Assembly: GCF_932274485.2 (NCBI RefSeq)
Contig: NC_065884.2
Coordinates: 37,591,540 to 37,655,539 of the forward strand
DNA length: 64,000 bases
Reading direction: 5' to 3'
Source: Patella vulgata
Lineage: Eukaryota > Mollusca > Gastropoda > Patellidae
Part shown: positions 11,077 through 23,989 of the stretch, in pieces
How positions within the stretch are numbered: the stretch's first letter is position 1
How the letters are laid out: each line of letters starts with the position of its first letter
Translations under genes and position numbers: made by a program
Notes under the pieces: generated by a model
Told to the model about the DNA's origin: nothing
Seen by the model: the letters and a program-made list of their open reading frames with translations, nothing else
Databases searched by the model: none

Positions 11077-14013
11077 ATCTTTAAAAAACAATATGAACTA
11101 GACTTGCAAGCAGCATTTAACCGGCTTTCAGGAATCAGACAGGAAGTGTGTCATACAATAGCCCATTTATCGAACTACCAAACGATACTTTAGATGATTT
11201 GATCCGGTCACACTGACTGTGAAATCCCAATTGTTGCAAAAGCACCGATTTTTTTACTGTCTTTTTTTTTAAATATCGAATATTTTTTTGGACTACTTCC
11301 TGTTTACGGATCATTATTGGGATAGATTTAACAAGTGGTATGGGAACTTAACTTCCTGTACCAGAAGTTACAGAAAGATCTATTGGACAGTTTTACTTCC
11401 CTTATACCATTAGAAGCAGATTTACAGATATAACCCTTTTTCGACTTTTTTCAAAGATTGTGGCCCTTTTGGACCATTTATACTATATTGAGGCTTTTAA
11501 ATTTGGATTCACACCATAGACCACCGTTAGGACTCTAAGTAACATAAGTTTAAGAAAGGAAATAAGAGAAGTTTTCGAAATAAAAGCGTCTGAATAGTCT
11601 CAAAAAAAGAAAATAATAGATTTTCAGCGTTCTATTATATATTGCCTAACCCGCGAATTTTTACCATTTAGATGTCATAAGATCGTCCATTTTTCGAACT
11701 ATCCAATGACACTTTAGTTGTTTTGATTCGGTGGAATCTGGCGTAGAAATCACTTTTTTCGCAAGATCGCCATTTTTTTTACTTTTTACGTTTTTTTTTC
11801 TCAAAATATCGGAAATTTTTTTTACTACTTCCGGTTTTTGGATCATTGTCGGGATAGCTTTAACAAGTTGTTTGGTTACCCTACCTTCTGTACAAGAAGT
11901 TTCAGAATAATCCATTCAGCTGTTTTCCAAAGAAAGAAAATTAGAAGATCATTTTCAGTAATTTAAGGATTTTTCAACTTTTTTCCAAGATTGAGGTTCT
12001 TTTTGGACCACTTATATTATTTCAATGCTTTTATTTGTGGACTCACGCAATAGTCCACCGATAGGACTCTGAGTAAAAAAAGTTTAAGAAAAAACTTAGT
12101 TTTCATTTTCGAGAAAATGGCGTATCAAAATGCTCCAAAACGGAAAATACTAGATTTTTGGCGTACCATAATTTTTTTTCTATCCATCTAAATCGTATCA
12201 TTCAGATGTCATATGATAGTCCATTAATGGGGCTATCCAGCGATACTTCAGTTCTTTTGGTCCGCTAACATCTGATGGAGAAATCAAGTTTTTCGCAAGA
12301 GCGCTTTTTTTTTAAAAACCTTTTTTCTTCATTTTTTGAATACTTCCGGTATGGAGATTATTGTCGGGATAGTTTTAATAACCGGATTGGCTTATCAAAT
12401 AGCCACAGGGCTATGTAATGATATATTACATTGTTTGATCAGATAAAATGCCCAGGGGAAATCCTATGTGTAATAGTGCCAAAAATGTCAATATATCGAA
12501 AATTAAATTTAAATATTTCAATACATATTATACATCGTTAGAATCGTAATTAGGTCAGCTATCTGAATGTGTAACCTTTTCGTAAAAATCTCATTAAATA
12601 ATAAAATAATATAGCATTTTCCAAAATTTCACGATTTTTCGATTTTCAGTCCCTTTTTTATGCTATTCCAGACATTTCAAAGACTTATTGGATGTTTTCA
12701 TGCACAAGACTACCGACAGGACTCTCGATAGAGAAAGTTAAAAAAAAATTGTAGGTTAAGTTTTCGAGATAAAGGCGTCCAAAAACGCTCCAAATAAAAA
12801 AATACTTGATTTTCAGCTGGTCATATTTTGCTGCTTGGTCATAGTATCCGTATAAATTGGGCATCATATGACAGCCCATTCCTCGGGCCACTCAACGAAA
12901 GCTTAATTTGTTTAATCCATTGAGATTGGACACAGAATACGAGTTTTTCCCCAAAACACCCATTTTTTGCGTTTTTTTCGAAACATCGGACATTATTTCG
13001 ACTACTTCTTGTTTCCGGACCCTTGTTGAAATTGCTTTATCCAGCGGTCTGACTATATAGCTTTATGTTCCAGGACTTTCAGAAATATCGATTTATCCTT
13101 TCCCAAAAATATAAGGGTTGGGAAATGGGCAGAAAATTCGAAAAAAATCGAAAAATAAAGGGCGATTACTCGGAATGAAACTTATATTTCTGGAATCGGA
13201 TGGTCTTCAGGTATCCAAAAATGTAGGTAAAATTTGAAAATTTTGAAAAATAACAAAAATTGTCTCTTAAACAAAATTTTTCATTTTTCGAACGCTAGAA
13301 GTCAGCGACAAAGTTTCGAAATTTTCAACTGCTATCGTCCGAGAAAGGACTCAGGGTTTCTGAAAATGTCATTTGTATGAAAATAGGTACAGAATTGACG
13401 AAGCTACGGCCGTTTTTTAATTTTTATGCGCCGCACGAAATTCGGCCACTTCCGGTCTGCGCAGAAGTTTCAAAATTGTTTTATCAAGTAGCCACCACAT
13501 GGTTTCCCTATAGAAAATTTGGTTCCAGATCGATATCTGTTTTCGATCATGGAGAAATAGGCTCCCGCGGAAAAAAATAATAATAACTAGACCTGCATGG
13601 CAGTACTGAATCAGCTTTCAGGTAACAGATCCGAAGAAAGCATACGAAAGTCCATTCACTGGGCTATCGAACGATACTTTAGCTCTTTTGATCTGGTAAT
13701 ATCCAACGGAGAAATCGCGTTTTTGGCATAAATCTATTTTTACGCATTTTTTCAAAATATCGTATATCATATCAACTACTTCCGGTTTACGTATCAATTT
13801 CGGGATAGTTTTAAAACGTGGCGTTGGCCTTTAACTTCCTGTACCAGAAGATTCAGAAACATTCATTGAGCAATTTTGAATAAAAAGAAAAATAGAAGAG
13901 CATTTTCAGTAATTTAACGATTTTTCAATTTTTTTCAAAGTTTGAGGCTCTTTTTGGACCATTTATATCATTTCAAGTCTTTTACATTTGGTTGCACACC
14001 CTAGACCACAAGT
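11077..14013 (+). repeat. Family C long tandem-repeat element, copy 1
   Basis: Five diverged units begin with a 'cata(a/t)gatagtccatt' type block at about 11159, 11680, 12210, 12867 and 13650 (spacing about 520-785 bp). Each is followed by 'cgatactttagtt', a poly-T tract, 'ctacttccggtttttggatca', 'gggatagctttaacaag' and 'cagaagtttcagaaa'. After the fourth unit a distinct block ends ggctcccgcgg, (AAT)n and ctagacctgcatggcag (about 13557-13610). No coding capacity is seen. Short frames inside it are chance. Confidence 0.8.
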
Positions 14014-14034
14014 CGCTAACCTCTAGATCCAATA

Positions 14035-14274
14035 GTCAATCCCCATATTAGTCGAGAAATTATCAGATTTTCCAGCTTGGTTCTTCCCTTGTGAAAAGTG
14101 TAAGGATGATGGATGGCCTGACAAAGGACAACATATAGTCAGAGGGGATGAGAAACCTAGGTCCTATGTACGCACTTGCTTGCACGTAACACAACCCAAA
14201 ACAATTGAAATACTAAATAAGTTCCCTATAGCGCTGCTGTCCGGGCAAAACTCCTTCATACCACAATTTTCTAA
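14035..14274 (+). mobile_element. Old SINE-1 copy, 5' part missing
   Basis: Diverged match to the SINE-1 body seen whole at 56609-56984: 'cagattttccagcttggttc', then 'ggatggcctgacaaagg', 'gtcctatgtacgcac', 'gcacgtaa' and 'gctgctgtccgggcaaaa' in the same order. The tRNA-like head and ATTTC tail are absent. The hAT element begins a few bases further right. Confidence 0.65.
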
Positions 14275-14280
14275 ATTGAT

Positions 14281-14296
14281 CAGGGCTTGCCACGAG
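14281..14296 (+). repeat. hAT left terminal inverted repeat
   Basis: cagggcttgccacgag, the exact reverse complement of 18007-18022. It begins with CAG, as most hAT ends do. Confidence 0.92.
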
Positions 14297-15181
14297 CAAA
14301 TTGGAGGCGAGTAGATGACTACTCACGCAAATATAGACTTGCGCGAGTGAGGCAAGTACATGTATTTACTCACGCAGAATGATGTGCGTGAGTAGCCATT
14401 TAAATTTCATGTGCCTAATGGCCATGCTCTTGTCACTTCGGTGGATGTGGACGTTGAATGAAGCTATTTCACACACAATGGCAATGCATACCGGTACTCT
14501 TTTATTTCCTTGGCAGTAATATTTAGGCCTAATCCCCTCTGGTACTGTTTCTTAGAGTTACTTTTAGCGGTGGGGTTATATCCCAATGGAAGTTAAATTA
14601 AAGACTTTATGGGTAATTTCAAATACTTTATTTCAGTTTTAATAGTATGAGCTTATGAACATTAAATAAAAGGAAAACCACTACCTTGTGGTCAGCATAT
14701 ATTGACAATCACTTCAATAACAGCACCAAATGAACACATTTGATTAAAATAACAATGTATATGTTACAAGCATTTATAATCTCTTCAACAGCACCTAACA
14801 AACAACATTATGTTACATGTAACAAAATTACATTATCAACTAGAACTACATGTATCAACTATCACCTAACAGTTTCTTCAGTCTGTTATAAGCTAAAGCA
14901 AAATGAACATCATGTCCAATCTGGCAATATTATTTACATTAATTTGCAATGATTAATCCAAGATACTTTTTTCTATTTAGGAGTTTTAGTTTATGAACTT
15001 AAAATAAAACAATGCCACTATTGTGTGGCCAGTATAAGTTGATGGTGACTACTCACTAGTGATAATGAAATCTCGTTAACAACAACCTATATAAACACAT
15101 TTACTTTACAATGTATGCGACCTGATCAAGACAACCATATGTATGATCAATCCAACAGTTTTAGTAAGATCCGACATCTGA

Positions 15182-17546
15182 TTATTCTGGTTCTACGTCA
15201 GATGAACTACTGTCTGACTCTGCAATGGAGATTTTATCTGCATTATCATCAGAATCAGAGTCTGAGCTCAAGTCAACCACAATAGATGAGTTGATGTCGT
15301 CATTTTGCTCACGGAGACATTGGCGTTTGGGATCAGAAAGCCCTTGATCTAAAGCACTAACTCTTCTTTTCACTGACAAATATTTTGTAAAAGCATTCTT
15401 TAGAATCTCTTTCCTTTCGCTCTCACTAAAAGTCCAGTGATTATTTCGAACTATAATATAGGACCTCAAGTGTTCTTGATTAATAGACAGTTTTCTGTCT
15501 GATAGAGTGTGGGTTAAAAAACTAAATCCCCTTTCAACTGTACAATTACTAACCGACATAGTTAAAATAATTTCAACTAACAGACATAGATTAGGATAAT
15601 ACTCTTTCTTATAATGAAAAAAAAACTGCCACAGATCAATACATTTTTTCCCAAAATATTTGGCTTTAACCTCTCCTTTAAAACATTTCCATTCAGACAG
15701 ACATTTTTCCTGATTATAGCCTTGACTACCCAGTGTTCTTTCAAAGTGATTACCCAAAATTTTTATTTCTTCCACCCCATAACTTTTGAATATAACTTTA
15801 TCTGACATATTCCATTGTGTCGGATCTACAAAGTTCATGGAATAAAAAATCTCATTGTCAAAAGATTCAAATCTCTTAATATATGATTGGTTAAGTTTTG
15901 GAATGACACTCTGTATAATATTATTATATGCATTCAATGCTTTATCTACATTAACAATATGTAGAATTTCTATCTCTTTGTTTGTCCTGTTTATCTCCCT
16001 TTTCTTCCTATCGCCGGATGCTCAAAACTTTTGAACGACTTTATACCTGTAATTATTACCTGAACTTTCATTATCGTCAATACACACTAACCTACAATAT
16101 TTGTCATTTAACTCATTTACACTTTTTGGACATTCATTTAAAAGATCATTTAACAAATCTTTTGTAATTTCAATATTTGACATCACTTCAAATGCTAAGA
16201 TGTGCTCTTGTTCAAAACATTTACAAAGGAAAGCTAAACTTTCTAAAATATCTAAATATTTGCAAACAGCAGTTAAAAAGTCATATCTGTGAAGTTTTTT
16301 CAAAAATCCACTTAATTTAGAACGAGTGTCTGGAGTATGGCCTTTCAGTTGTATAGTAGCATTTTCATAACATGTTATTAATGGTATCCACATTTTAATT
16401 AGTTTTTTAAAGCCTTCTCTACGATGGTGCTGGAACCTGGTTCCGTGTATCTTGCTTAATTCGTAGTAAGGAATATCACTAGCTGCACATGATGCTTTAA
16501 GTTCCCCTTTTAATTTGCCAGAATTTTTAAGAAGTTTATAATTGGCCAGATAAAACTCGTCCACTTCTTTGATCTCTGAGCATGTAAATGCATCTTTAGC
16601 CGCTAATTCAGCCCAATGGGCAACGCAGTGTATCGTCAGTAACCACGGTCTATCGTATTTAAATCTTGTAAATACACCATTATATTTCCCTGTATTTACC
16701 GACGCACCATCTGCTGTTATGCTTATGCACTTGTCTCTATAAACCGAATCATTTAGTTTAAATTCTGTTGAGAAATACATCATCAATGGCATGTTTTATA
16801 GACTCTGCATCTCCTCCACCATGAGAGGCCAGTTCTTCTAAACCAATACAATAATACGCAGGTAAACCATCACTTGCTATTATTCTTACATATATCAGTT
16901 CTAAATCCCCGCCAGTTTTTTTTGGCTGACTGCCATCATTCAGAACACTGAATGCAGCTGAACTAATGTTAACTATTTCCGCGACTTTATCTTGAATGCT
17001 GTCTGCAATGAATTGGGTCATGGTAGCACACAATTTGTTGTCCTGCTTTCCCTTTAACAACTGGACACCATTTTCTTTTTGTAGTTGGACAATATATGGA
17101 AAGTCGACGAATGGCTTGCCATGAACAACTATACTATAGGCAGTTTTAAACAGTTTTGAGTAAGCATCAAATGAGGAAGACTTGATGGATGTATCTATTT
17201 TCGGCTGATCACAAGCTACAATTGTTGATGTCAATGTGGAAGTTCCATGTGTTTCTTCGTATCGAGACGCCATTTGGTGGGCTTTCCCCTTCAAATGCCT
17301 GTTTAGATTGTATTTAGTAATGAAACATGTCCCTATAACATAGTTCATGATATCTGACGAAACTTTTCCTTTTGTAGACAAAGATTTTAAAAAGTTACTA
17401 TTTCTAGCACACAATTTACAAAAGACATGGCTGACAACCGCTTTTTGTTTTATGTGGTCGAATTCTTCTTTATATCCAAACAAATTCTGTAATTCGTCTT
17501 CCCATGACAAGAACGTTGCAAGGGAAACTGGGTTTCCCTTTGCCAT
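15182..17546 (-). pseudogene. hAT transposase, two frameshifts
   Basis: RNase H-fold transposase of the hAT superfamily, most like the ZNF862-type branch in my judgement. The start is chosen at 17544-17546 (MAKGNPVSLATFLSWEDEL). A BED-like zinc finger follows (FCKLCARN ... RHLKGKAH, about 17290-17430). The core has ITADGASVNTGKYNG with a candidate catalytic Asp (about 16700), the C-x2-H of IHCVAHWAEL (about 16625), and near the end SNCTVERGFSFLTHTLSDRK, the dimerisation segment with the Glu. The C-terminus is an Asp/Ser/Glu-rich tail ending VEPE. The frame shifts near 16775, where two frames overlap by 35 bp, and near 16025, so this copy does not make a whole protein. It lies centrally between the TIRs. 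Confidence 0.9.
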
Positions 17547-18006
17547 CGTTGGCGTGCTGAGGGGATTCGGGTAAACCTTGCAAAGGTAAAAGAACAGGCA
17601 AAACAATTTCAATCCCATCAATTTGCAGAAAAGATGCGGGATCGAAAGAATTGCTATAGAAACGACAACATCCGCTCAATTTTTGATTATCCAGACACGG
17701 CAAAGGACATCCGCTTAAAAACCGCCTGGCAGTACGCGTCTCAAAGTATTTTTAGTAACAACAGGTAGCACTGGAAAGACACGCCGCGTGCGCAATAGTG
17801 CATCAATATGAATAAAATAAAATAAAACCAAGTACGAACAATCCAAACCATAAGACAGAAGGCATACAAATTGTTTACGTTTTTTTTTTATTACGATATT
17901 CCATTATTTCTGGTTAAATTATTTTTTATATTTGCGCGAGTACTTAATCACTCACGTAAATTTGGTTTTACGCGAGCGTAGCATGCACGCGAGTAATTAC
18001 TCGCGT

Positions 18007-18022
18007 CTCGTGGCAAGCCCTG
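18007..18022 (-). repeat. hAT right terminal inverted repeat
   Basis: ctcgtggcaagccctg, the exact complement of the left end at 14281-14296, followed by ATTGAT. Confidence 0.92.
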
Positions 18023-18117
18023 ATTGATTATCTATTTCTGGTAAAGTGCACCACTTTGATGCCATTTTCTACCTAAGCAGCTGTGGGAGTGCTAGTCACA
18101 TATTTTAAGGAGGGGTG

Positions 18118-18300
18118 GGGGGTGGGGTGACCAAATGGTTAACGCGACCGTATTCCTCCCCCCTGCGAAAGTTTCTGTCACAAAGTCAAAGTGCTGTGGA
18201 ATCCAGAACCCTGCTGTACGTGACCAGGGCATAGGGTCATCTGGTTTCCCCCCACTGGTAAAAACCCCAATGCACAAGCATATTATTGAAATGAAGTTTA
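18118..18300 (+). mobile_element. SINE-2 copy (tRNA-derived), diverged
   Basis: It has an A-box-like start (gaccaaatggttaacgcg), a poor B-box region (gtggaatccagaaccc), then the C-rich central block 'tcatctggtttccccccact' followed by 'ggtaaaaacccc'. The same block, better kept, is in the SINE-2 copy at 36022-36293 (ctccggtttcctcccactgc). Confidence 0.6.
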
Positions 18301-19059
18301 ACCAATGTTATGCCCAAAATGACCTATTTTGTGTCGATAGATGTTAAACCACATTTCTTCATCAGCCAAGTCGGTATAAGAAATAGATTTTCACGATTAG
18401 CTATTATACACGTGAAATAACAATGGTCTGTCATTGCATTAAGTTGCGTAGTCTCCGACACCCACAACCCCCTAATCTTCAATGTACAGGAGGGGTTTTA
18501 GACGGTTGTCAATATTTCACGAAAAGTTCCCTTGCCCATGCCTAACCGGGAGTTGTTTTTTTTAGATGGTTGATTATCCAATATATTTGGAGGCAGACCA
18601 CTATTAATTTCTCCAATGTTGAATCACGGGTGTTCTACATGCATGTGACACATTCCCTAAATTTCGCCGAGAACTTGCCTTTACAGCACAGCTAGTATGA
18701 CATTATGGGATCATCAGAGTACTGAATTTGTATAAGGGTTGACCACCAAAATTTCAATTCACTGATATTCATAGCAGACTGGGGACAGAATATCATGACC
18801 GTGTTAGTGCAAAAACAAAACAACGCTTCTCGACTTGGTGTATTATTACGCCATAAAAGTCTCAAACCAAGCAGAAAATAGAAATTCAATACCTCTTCAT
18901 CAATTCTACACCCAAATGTCAATACAGATAGGCAATCAAAATGGCAAAAAAGAAACGAGACAGACACCAAATCAGGCAGATAGGCAAACAATATGCCATA
19001 AAAGGAGGGAGAAAAATATATCTAAAAATAAATGGCACTACCGAGATATGCAAAATTAA
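18301..19059. other. Gene-free stretch
   Basis: Moderate-complexity DNA without repeats that I can match elsewhere in the window. Frames of 99 codons (minus, 18692-18991) and 74 codons (plus, 18835-19059) overlap each other and carry no domain. Confidence 0.4.
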
Positions 19060-21290
19060 TAGTGTTCTGCATCCATCTAGCCACATCAGCTACCAAACGA
19101 TAATTTACTTGTTTTGATTCAATGACACCCGATGGAGAAATCTCGATTTTCGCCAGAGTACCAATCTTTTACTGTTTTTTTTCTCAAAATATCGGATATG
19201 TAACGATATTTAGCAAATAATGGCTGGTCCTAGTCCTATTTGTTAGGAGTGGTTGCCTCCCTTATACCATTACAAGCGCTATCATTAATATCAGTCATAT
19301 AGGGATTTTTCGACTTTTGGGGCCCTTTTTGGACCGTTTATGCTATACTGACCCTTTTAGATTTGCATTCACGCCATAAACCAACGTTAGGACCCTAAGT
19401 AACCGAAGTTTAAGAAACAAAAGCGTGATAAAAGCGTCTGAATAGGCTCTAAAAAAGAAAATTCTAGATTTTCAGCGTCCCATAATCTATTGCCTTACAC
19501 ATCGAATTTGTATCATTTGGATGTCATAAGAACGTCCATTATTCAAGCTATCCAATGAGACTTTATTTGTTTAGATTCGGTGAAATCCAAAGGTGAAATC
19601 ACGTTTTTGGCCAAAAATCTTCATTTTTTTGCATTTTTTTCCAAATATCGGATATTTTTTCGACTACTTCCGGTTTTTGGATCGTTGTCGGGATAGCTTT
19701 AACAAGTTGTATAGATACTTAACTTCCTGTGCCAGAAGTGTCAGAAACATCCATTTAGTAGTTTTCGAAAAAAAGATAAATAAAAGAGCATTTTCAATAA
19801 TTTCACTATTTTTCAAAGATTGAGGCCATTTTTGGACCACTTAAACTATTTCAATGCTTTTATTTTTGGATTCACACTTTTTCGAGAAAAAGGCGTCTCA
19901 GAATGCATAAGATAGTCTATTCATGGGACTATCCGACGAAACTTTAATTGTTTTGGTCTGCTAATATCTGACGGGGAATTCGAGTTTTTAAAAAGAGTGC
20001 CATTTTTTTTTTCATTTTTATACCTTTTTTTTCGTTTTTTAAACTACTTCCGTTGTACGAATCATTGTCGGCTAGTTTTAACATCCGGTTTTGGAACTTG
20101 AATGGGCACAGGGCTTTATAATGATATACTATATTAATCCTCCTGAGAAATCCTAAGTTCAGAAGTGCCAAAAATGCAAAAATGTCATAATATCGAAAAT
20201 TAAATTTCAATAACTGACTACATATTATACATGGTTAGAATCGCTGTTAGGTCAGTTTTTTTCAATTTATAACATTTTTTTGAAAATTTGTTAAAATAAA
20301 CAAATAATAGAGCATTTTCCAAAATTTGACGATTTTTCGACTTTTTTCAATTTTCAGTCCCTTTTTTATCATATTCGAGACGTTTAAAATTCTTATTGGA
20401 TGGTTTCATGAACAAGACTACCGAAAGGACTCTCGATAGAGAAAGTTTAAGAAAAATCCTTGGAGCGTCCAAAAACGCTCAAAATCGGAAAATACTTGAT
20501 TTTCAGCATGTCATAGTTTGCTGCCTGGTCATAGTATCTGTATAAATTAGGCATCATACGACAGTCCATTCCCCGGGCCACCCAACGATACATTAATTTG
20601 TTTAATCCGTTTAAATTATACGGAGAAATCCCGTTTTTCCCAAAAGCACCCATTTTTTCCGTTTTTTTCAAAATATCAAGCATTATTTCGACTACTTCCG
20701 GTTTAGGGATCATTGTTGAAATTGCTTTATCCATCGGTCTGACAATATGGCTTTACGGTCCTGGAGTTTCAGAAAGATCGATTGATGCTTTCAAAAAAAT
20801 ATAAGGGTTGGAAAATGGGTAGAAAATTTAAAAAAATTCGAAAAATAAAGGGCGATAACTCTGAACGAAAATTATATTACTGGAATCAGATGGACATCAG
20901 GTATTGAAAATTTTGAAAAATAACAAAAATTGTCTCGAAAACAATGTGTTTTCAATTTTCGAACGATAAAAGTCATAGACGAATGTTCGAAATTGAAAAA
21001 TGTGAGATAGCCATTATCTCGGAAAAGATTCAGGGTTTCCGAAAATGTCATTTGTTTGAAAATAGGTAAAGAATTGACGTAACCACGGCCGATTTTCAAT
21101 TCCGGGAAAAAGTACAAAGTTCGGTCACTTCCGGTATGCGCAGAAGTTTCAAAAATTATTTATCCAGTAGCCACCACATGGTTTCCCGATAGAAAACTTG
21201 GTTCCAGATCAATAACTGTTTGCGATCATGGAGAAATAGGCTCCCGCGGATAAAAATAATAATAATAATAATAACTAGATCTGCATAGCA
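19060..21290 (+). repeat. Family C element, copy 2
   Basis: Same blocks as 11077-14013 in the same order, shorter. It ends with 'catggagaaataggctcccg', an (AAT)n run and ctagatctgcatagcagat (about 21240-21290). The last 15 bases form a perfect hairpin (atctgc-ata-gcagat). Confidence 0.8.
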
Positions 21291-22734
21291 GATATCAAAG
21301 CTTTCATATAAACTGCAAAAGGGGTTATTAGAATCTTTGAATCAACAATCACTTTGACGGAAGATATTCTCTCGGCTAAAAAATCTTTCTTCTCTCAGCT
21401 ACGAGATACGTAGAATTAAACCGGCCCAGAGCCGATCGTGTTGATAAGAAGCCGCTTATTTGACATTGACACATAACCGAAGGTGAATAGGCCTACCCGT
21501 CCAGTTAATACAATGGGCAATCTCACATCGGTCCACTAAAGAGAGGCACATACTAGTCACCTCCTACTTCCCCAAGACATTTAGTCCAAACCTTGACTCT
21601 CATACATATAAATCATTTGGTACTACATGTACATGTATTTCGTACTTATATCATATTAAACCCCTCGGCCGCCATGTTGAATCACACAGTATTTAACGTT
21701 CTATATCCTAACATCTTTATGAAATCAACGACAAATCTAAACTTGGGCACTCCAACCATTTTTATTTTTACATCATTCATTTTTTTTTTAAATAAGTAAT
21801 TCTATCACAAATTATAGTGAAGACTGGGCCACTAAACTAGTTACCGATCAGTTTTTCTTTGTGTTAATGCATTCTACATTTTCAAAGCAATGATTCTTAT
21901 AATGTGCGAGCCGCCATGACACCGGCGGATATTATAACTTCGATAGGCGAGAAACTTCAGGTAGCAGTTGGGTTTCATCAAATCATATAATTATGCGATA
22001 CGGCTTCACCTTTATTTCACTGGGAATTGGTTTATTATATGTGCAGTGCAGTTTTAGGTCAGTTTATAACGCCAAAAAAGATTACTTTTGTGGCTTGTTT
22101 TTGTTGTTTTAAAACGGTAAAAAATGTACTTCTGAAAGAATTCAGATAAAACAAACAGAAAAAAACGTCAAATTGATGGTCACACGTGCGTTGTTTACAT
22201 CGAATGTAGTAATATGAACTGGTACGGGCAGAATTATATCGTTTCACCCAATTTACGCCTCCGCTTACTATTTTCTGTACCTATTTACGCTAAATATGGA
22301 ATATTTTTTTATCAAGATATACGCCAAACACCTTTTTTATTTTTCTAATACTAAAAAAAATGTTTCAGAATTTAATTTGTCGAAAGAAAAAAGTTAATAT
22401 TTTGTAGTCATTAAGTCGCATCGATGTCATCCTTATCAGTGATTGTAGCGGCCAAGCGAATATTTACTGCGGATCAGTGTGCTGTGGCAGGAGTAAGGCG
22501 GAAGACATCAGTAGTGGAACCATTTCTAAGTTAATCCCGAAGTGCGTTGCTATTGTAAGAATATATAAAATGGGGATTACGGTCCCGCTTTTTGCTGTAG
22601 TTTGAGTAATGAGTTAGAGCGTATATTTTGTAGTCAAAAAATCATTACAAATAGAAGACCTCATCCCCACCACCACCACCCTGTAATACACTAGCTAGCT
22701 TGTGTATTTCCATATTCCATTTCCGAGAGATAGA
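21291..22734. other. Gene-free stretch
   Basis: No recognised repeat or exon. A plus-strand frame near 22150-22310 (QIDGHTCVVYIECSNMNWYG) is unusual in composition but matches nothing I know. Short CpG-bearing patches occur near 21430-21480 and 21910-21950. Confidence 0.4.
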
Positions 22735-22872
22735 TAGAGAACACGCGAAATATAAAGTGATTTTTCTTACAATCAGGGACCATAATTCATGAAGTTACGG
22801 TTCGATATGCGCAAATATCGAAAGGAACCATATCTTTGGGTTATAAACATGCATGTCAAGTTTCATCAAAAT
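22735..22872 (+). mobile_element. Family B fragment
   Basis: Matches the first part of B after its 5' terminus: 'gagatagatagagaacacgc', 'gtgatttttcttacaatcag', 'ccataattcatgaagttacg', 'aaatatcgaaaggaacca'. Both ends are missing. Confidence 0.75.
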
Positions 22873-22984
22873 CTTTCACTGTGAAAAACCGGGGCTAAGT
22901 CATTTGAAATCAAACAAATTTTACAATGTAGGTAGTGAAAACAAAATGTTATGTTAAGCGTTGTTCGAGGGTGGGGTGGGTGCA

Positions 22985-23400
22985 TAAAATTCCAAGGGTT
23001 ATTTTTCGTGCATGCCAATATGCACACAGGATTTCGATTTTTCGTCCTACCCAAAAAAACTGCACGCAAAGTTAGTTGCCGGGCCTTCGGTCAAGAACCA
23101 CGGACAAAGGGAGAGAACGGGGACCTCTGTTTTTCATACCATCCAAGCGACTAGGTACTAATCCTTGTACCATGGACGAGGGGACGGGCGTTTTTCGTCC
23201 CATCGAAACGACTAGACACAGATCCTTGCTAGGCCTTCCATACTTCACCACTGCCAACGGGGAACCACTTTGACCTCGGGTTTTCGTACCATCCGAACAA
23301 CTAGACACTAATACTTGCAAGGTCTTCTGTTCTGCACAAATGAGCCACGCTGGCCTCGTTTTGTCGTAACATACAAACGACTAAGACAGTGTTTCATAAT
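22985..23400 (-). repeat. SINE-1-derived tandem repeat
   Basis: The left part (gttatttttcgtgcatgcc, acacaggatttcgatttttc) is a diverged minus-strand SINE-1 body. It continues into at least four copies of a 60-120 bp unit built on 'tttttcgt(c/a)ccatc(c/g)aa(g/a)cgactagacac' and 'ccttgctaggccttc'. The SINE's own '...gactagacagcggtccttgtcaggc...' segment has therefore been expanded. Confidence 0.6.
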
Positions 23401-23989
23401 TTAGTCATGTTCGCGTGGGTGGGTTTGCAGCAGAATTGATATGTACATGATAGTGACACGAGTAGGAGGGGCGGGGGGGAGCGGGATGTACACAAATCAC
23501 ACAAATCAGAGCTTTGTAATACACGCATATACTTGATATACTAAATACACAAATGGCTGAATTTCGAGACATTTCTGGCACTCTTTTAACACATAATGAG
23601 AACACTGCATTAATTTCTATATATCAATAAAATATGCCTCAGACTCATTGTATCATATATGATACACTAAATTTCGACATTGATTTTCAGAAAAAATATT
23701 GTTTATTTTTAAATTTGAATTAGACTAGTAACAAAATATATTTTCTGGCACCAAATAGCATATAAATAAAAATAGATTTACTTTATGATTATTTTTTTTA
23801 AATGAAATCATTCCAGGGCTTTTATTGACATTTCAGAAAATGTAGAGTTGGTCCCATGCACTTGAGGCCAGGGTCCTTGAAGTTGTACAGCTGCACCCGG
23901 TGACCGATATTTATTTAACGGGGAATAAGTGATAATTCATATTATAGCAGTAAATAATTAAAATATTTCATAGGGATTATAATAATATG
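23401..23989. other. Gene-free stretch
   Basis: AT-rich. It includes a G-rich patch (aggaggggcgggggggagcg, about 23463) with quadruplex potential. No exon is seen. Confidence 0.4.

Larger units (their letters stand above)
14281..18022 (-). mobile_element. hAT DNA transposon with TIRs, about 3.74 kb
   Basis: Perfect 16-bp terminal inverted repeats: cagggcttgccacgag at 14281-14296 and its exact complement at 18007-18022. Both sides are flanked by ATTGAT (14275-14280 and 18023-18028), so six bases of target duplication are visible, where 8 is usual for hAT. Subterminal regions (14297-14400 and 17935-18006) are rich in short motifs such as actcacgca and gcgcgagt in both orientations, as expected for transposase-binding sites. 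The internal gene is on the minus strand. Intact ends suggest that the copy could still be mobilised in trans. Confidence 0.92.

Noticed and set aside
17470-17703. Separate minus-strand ORF upstream of the hAT transposase
   Set aside because: It overlaps the transposase start in another frame and shows no domain. It is probably a shadow or 5' leader.
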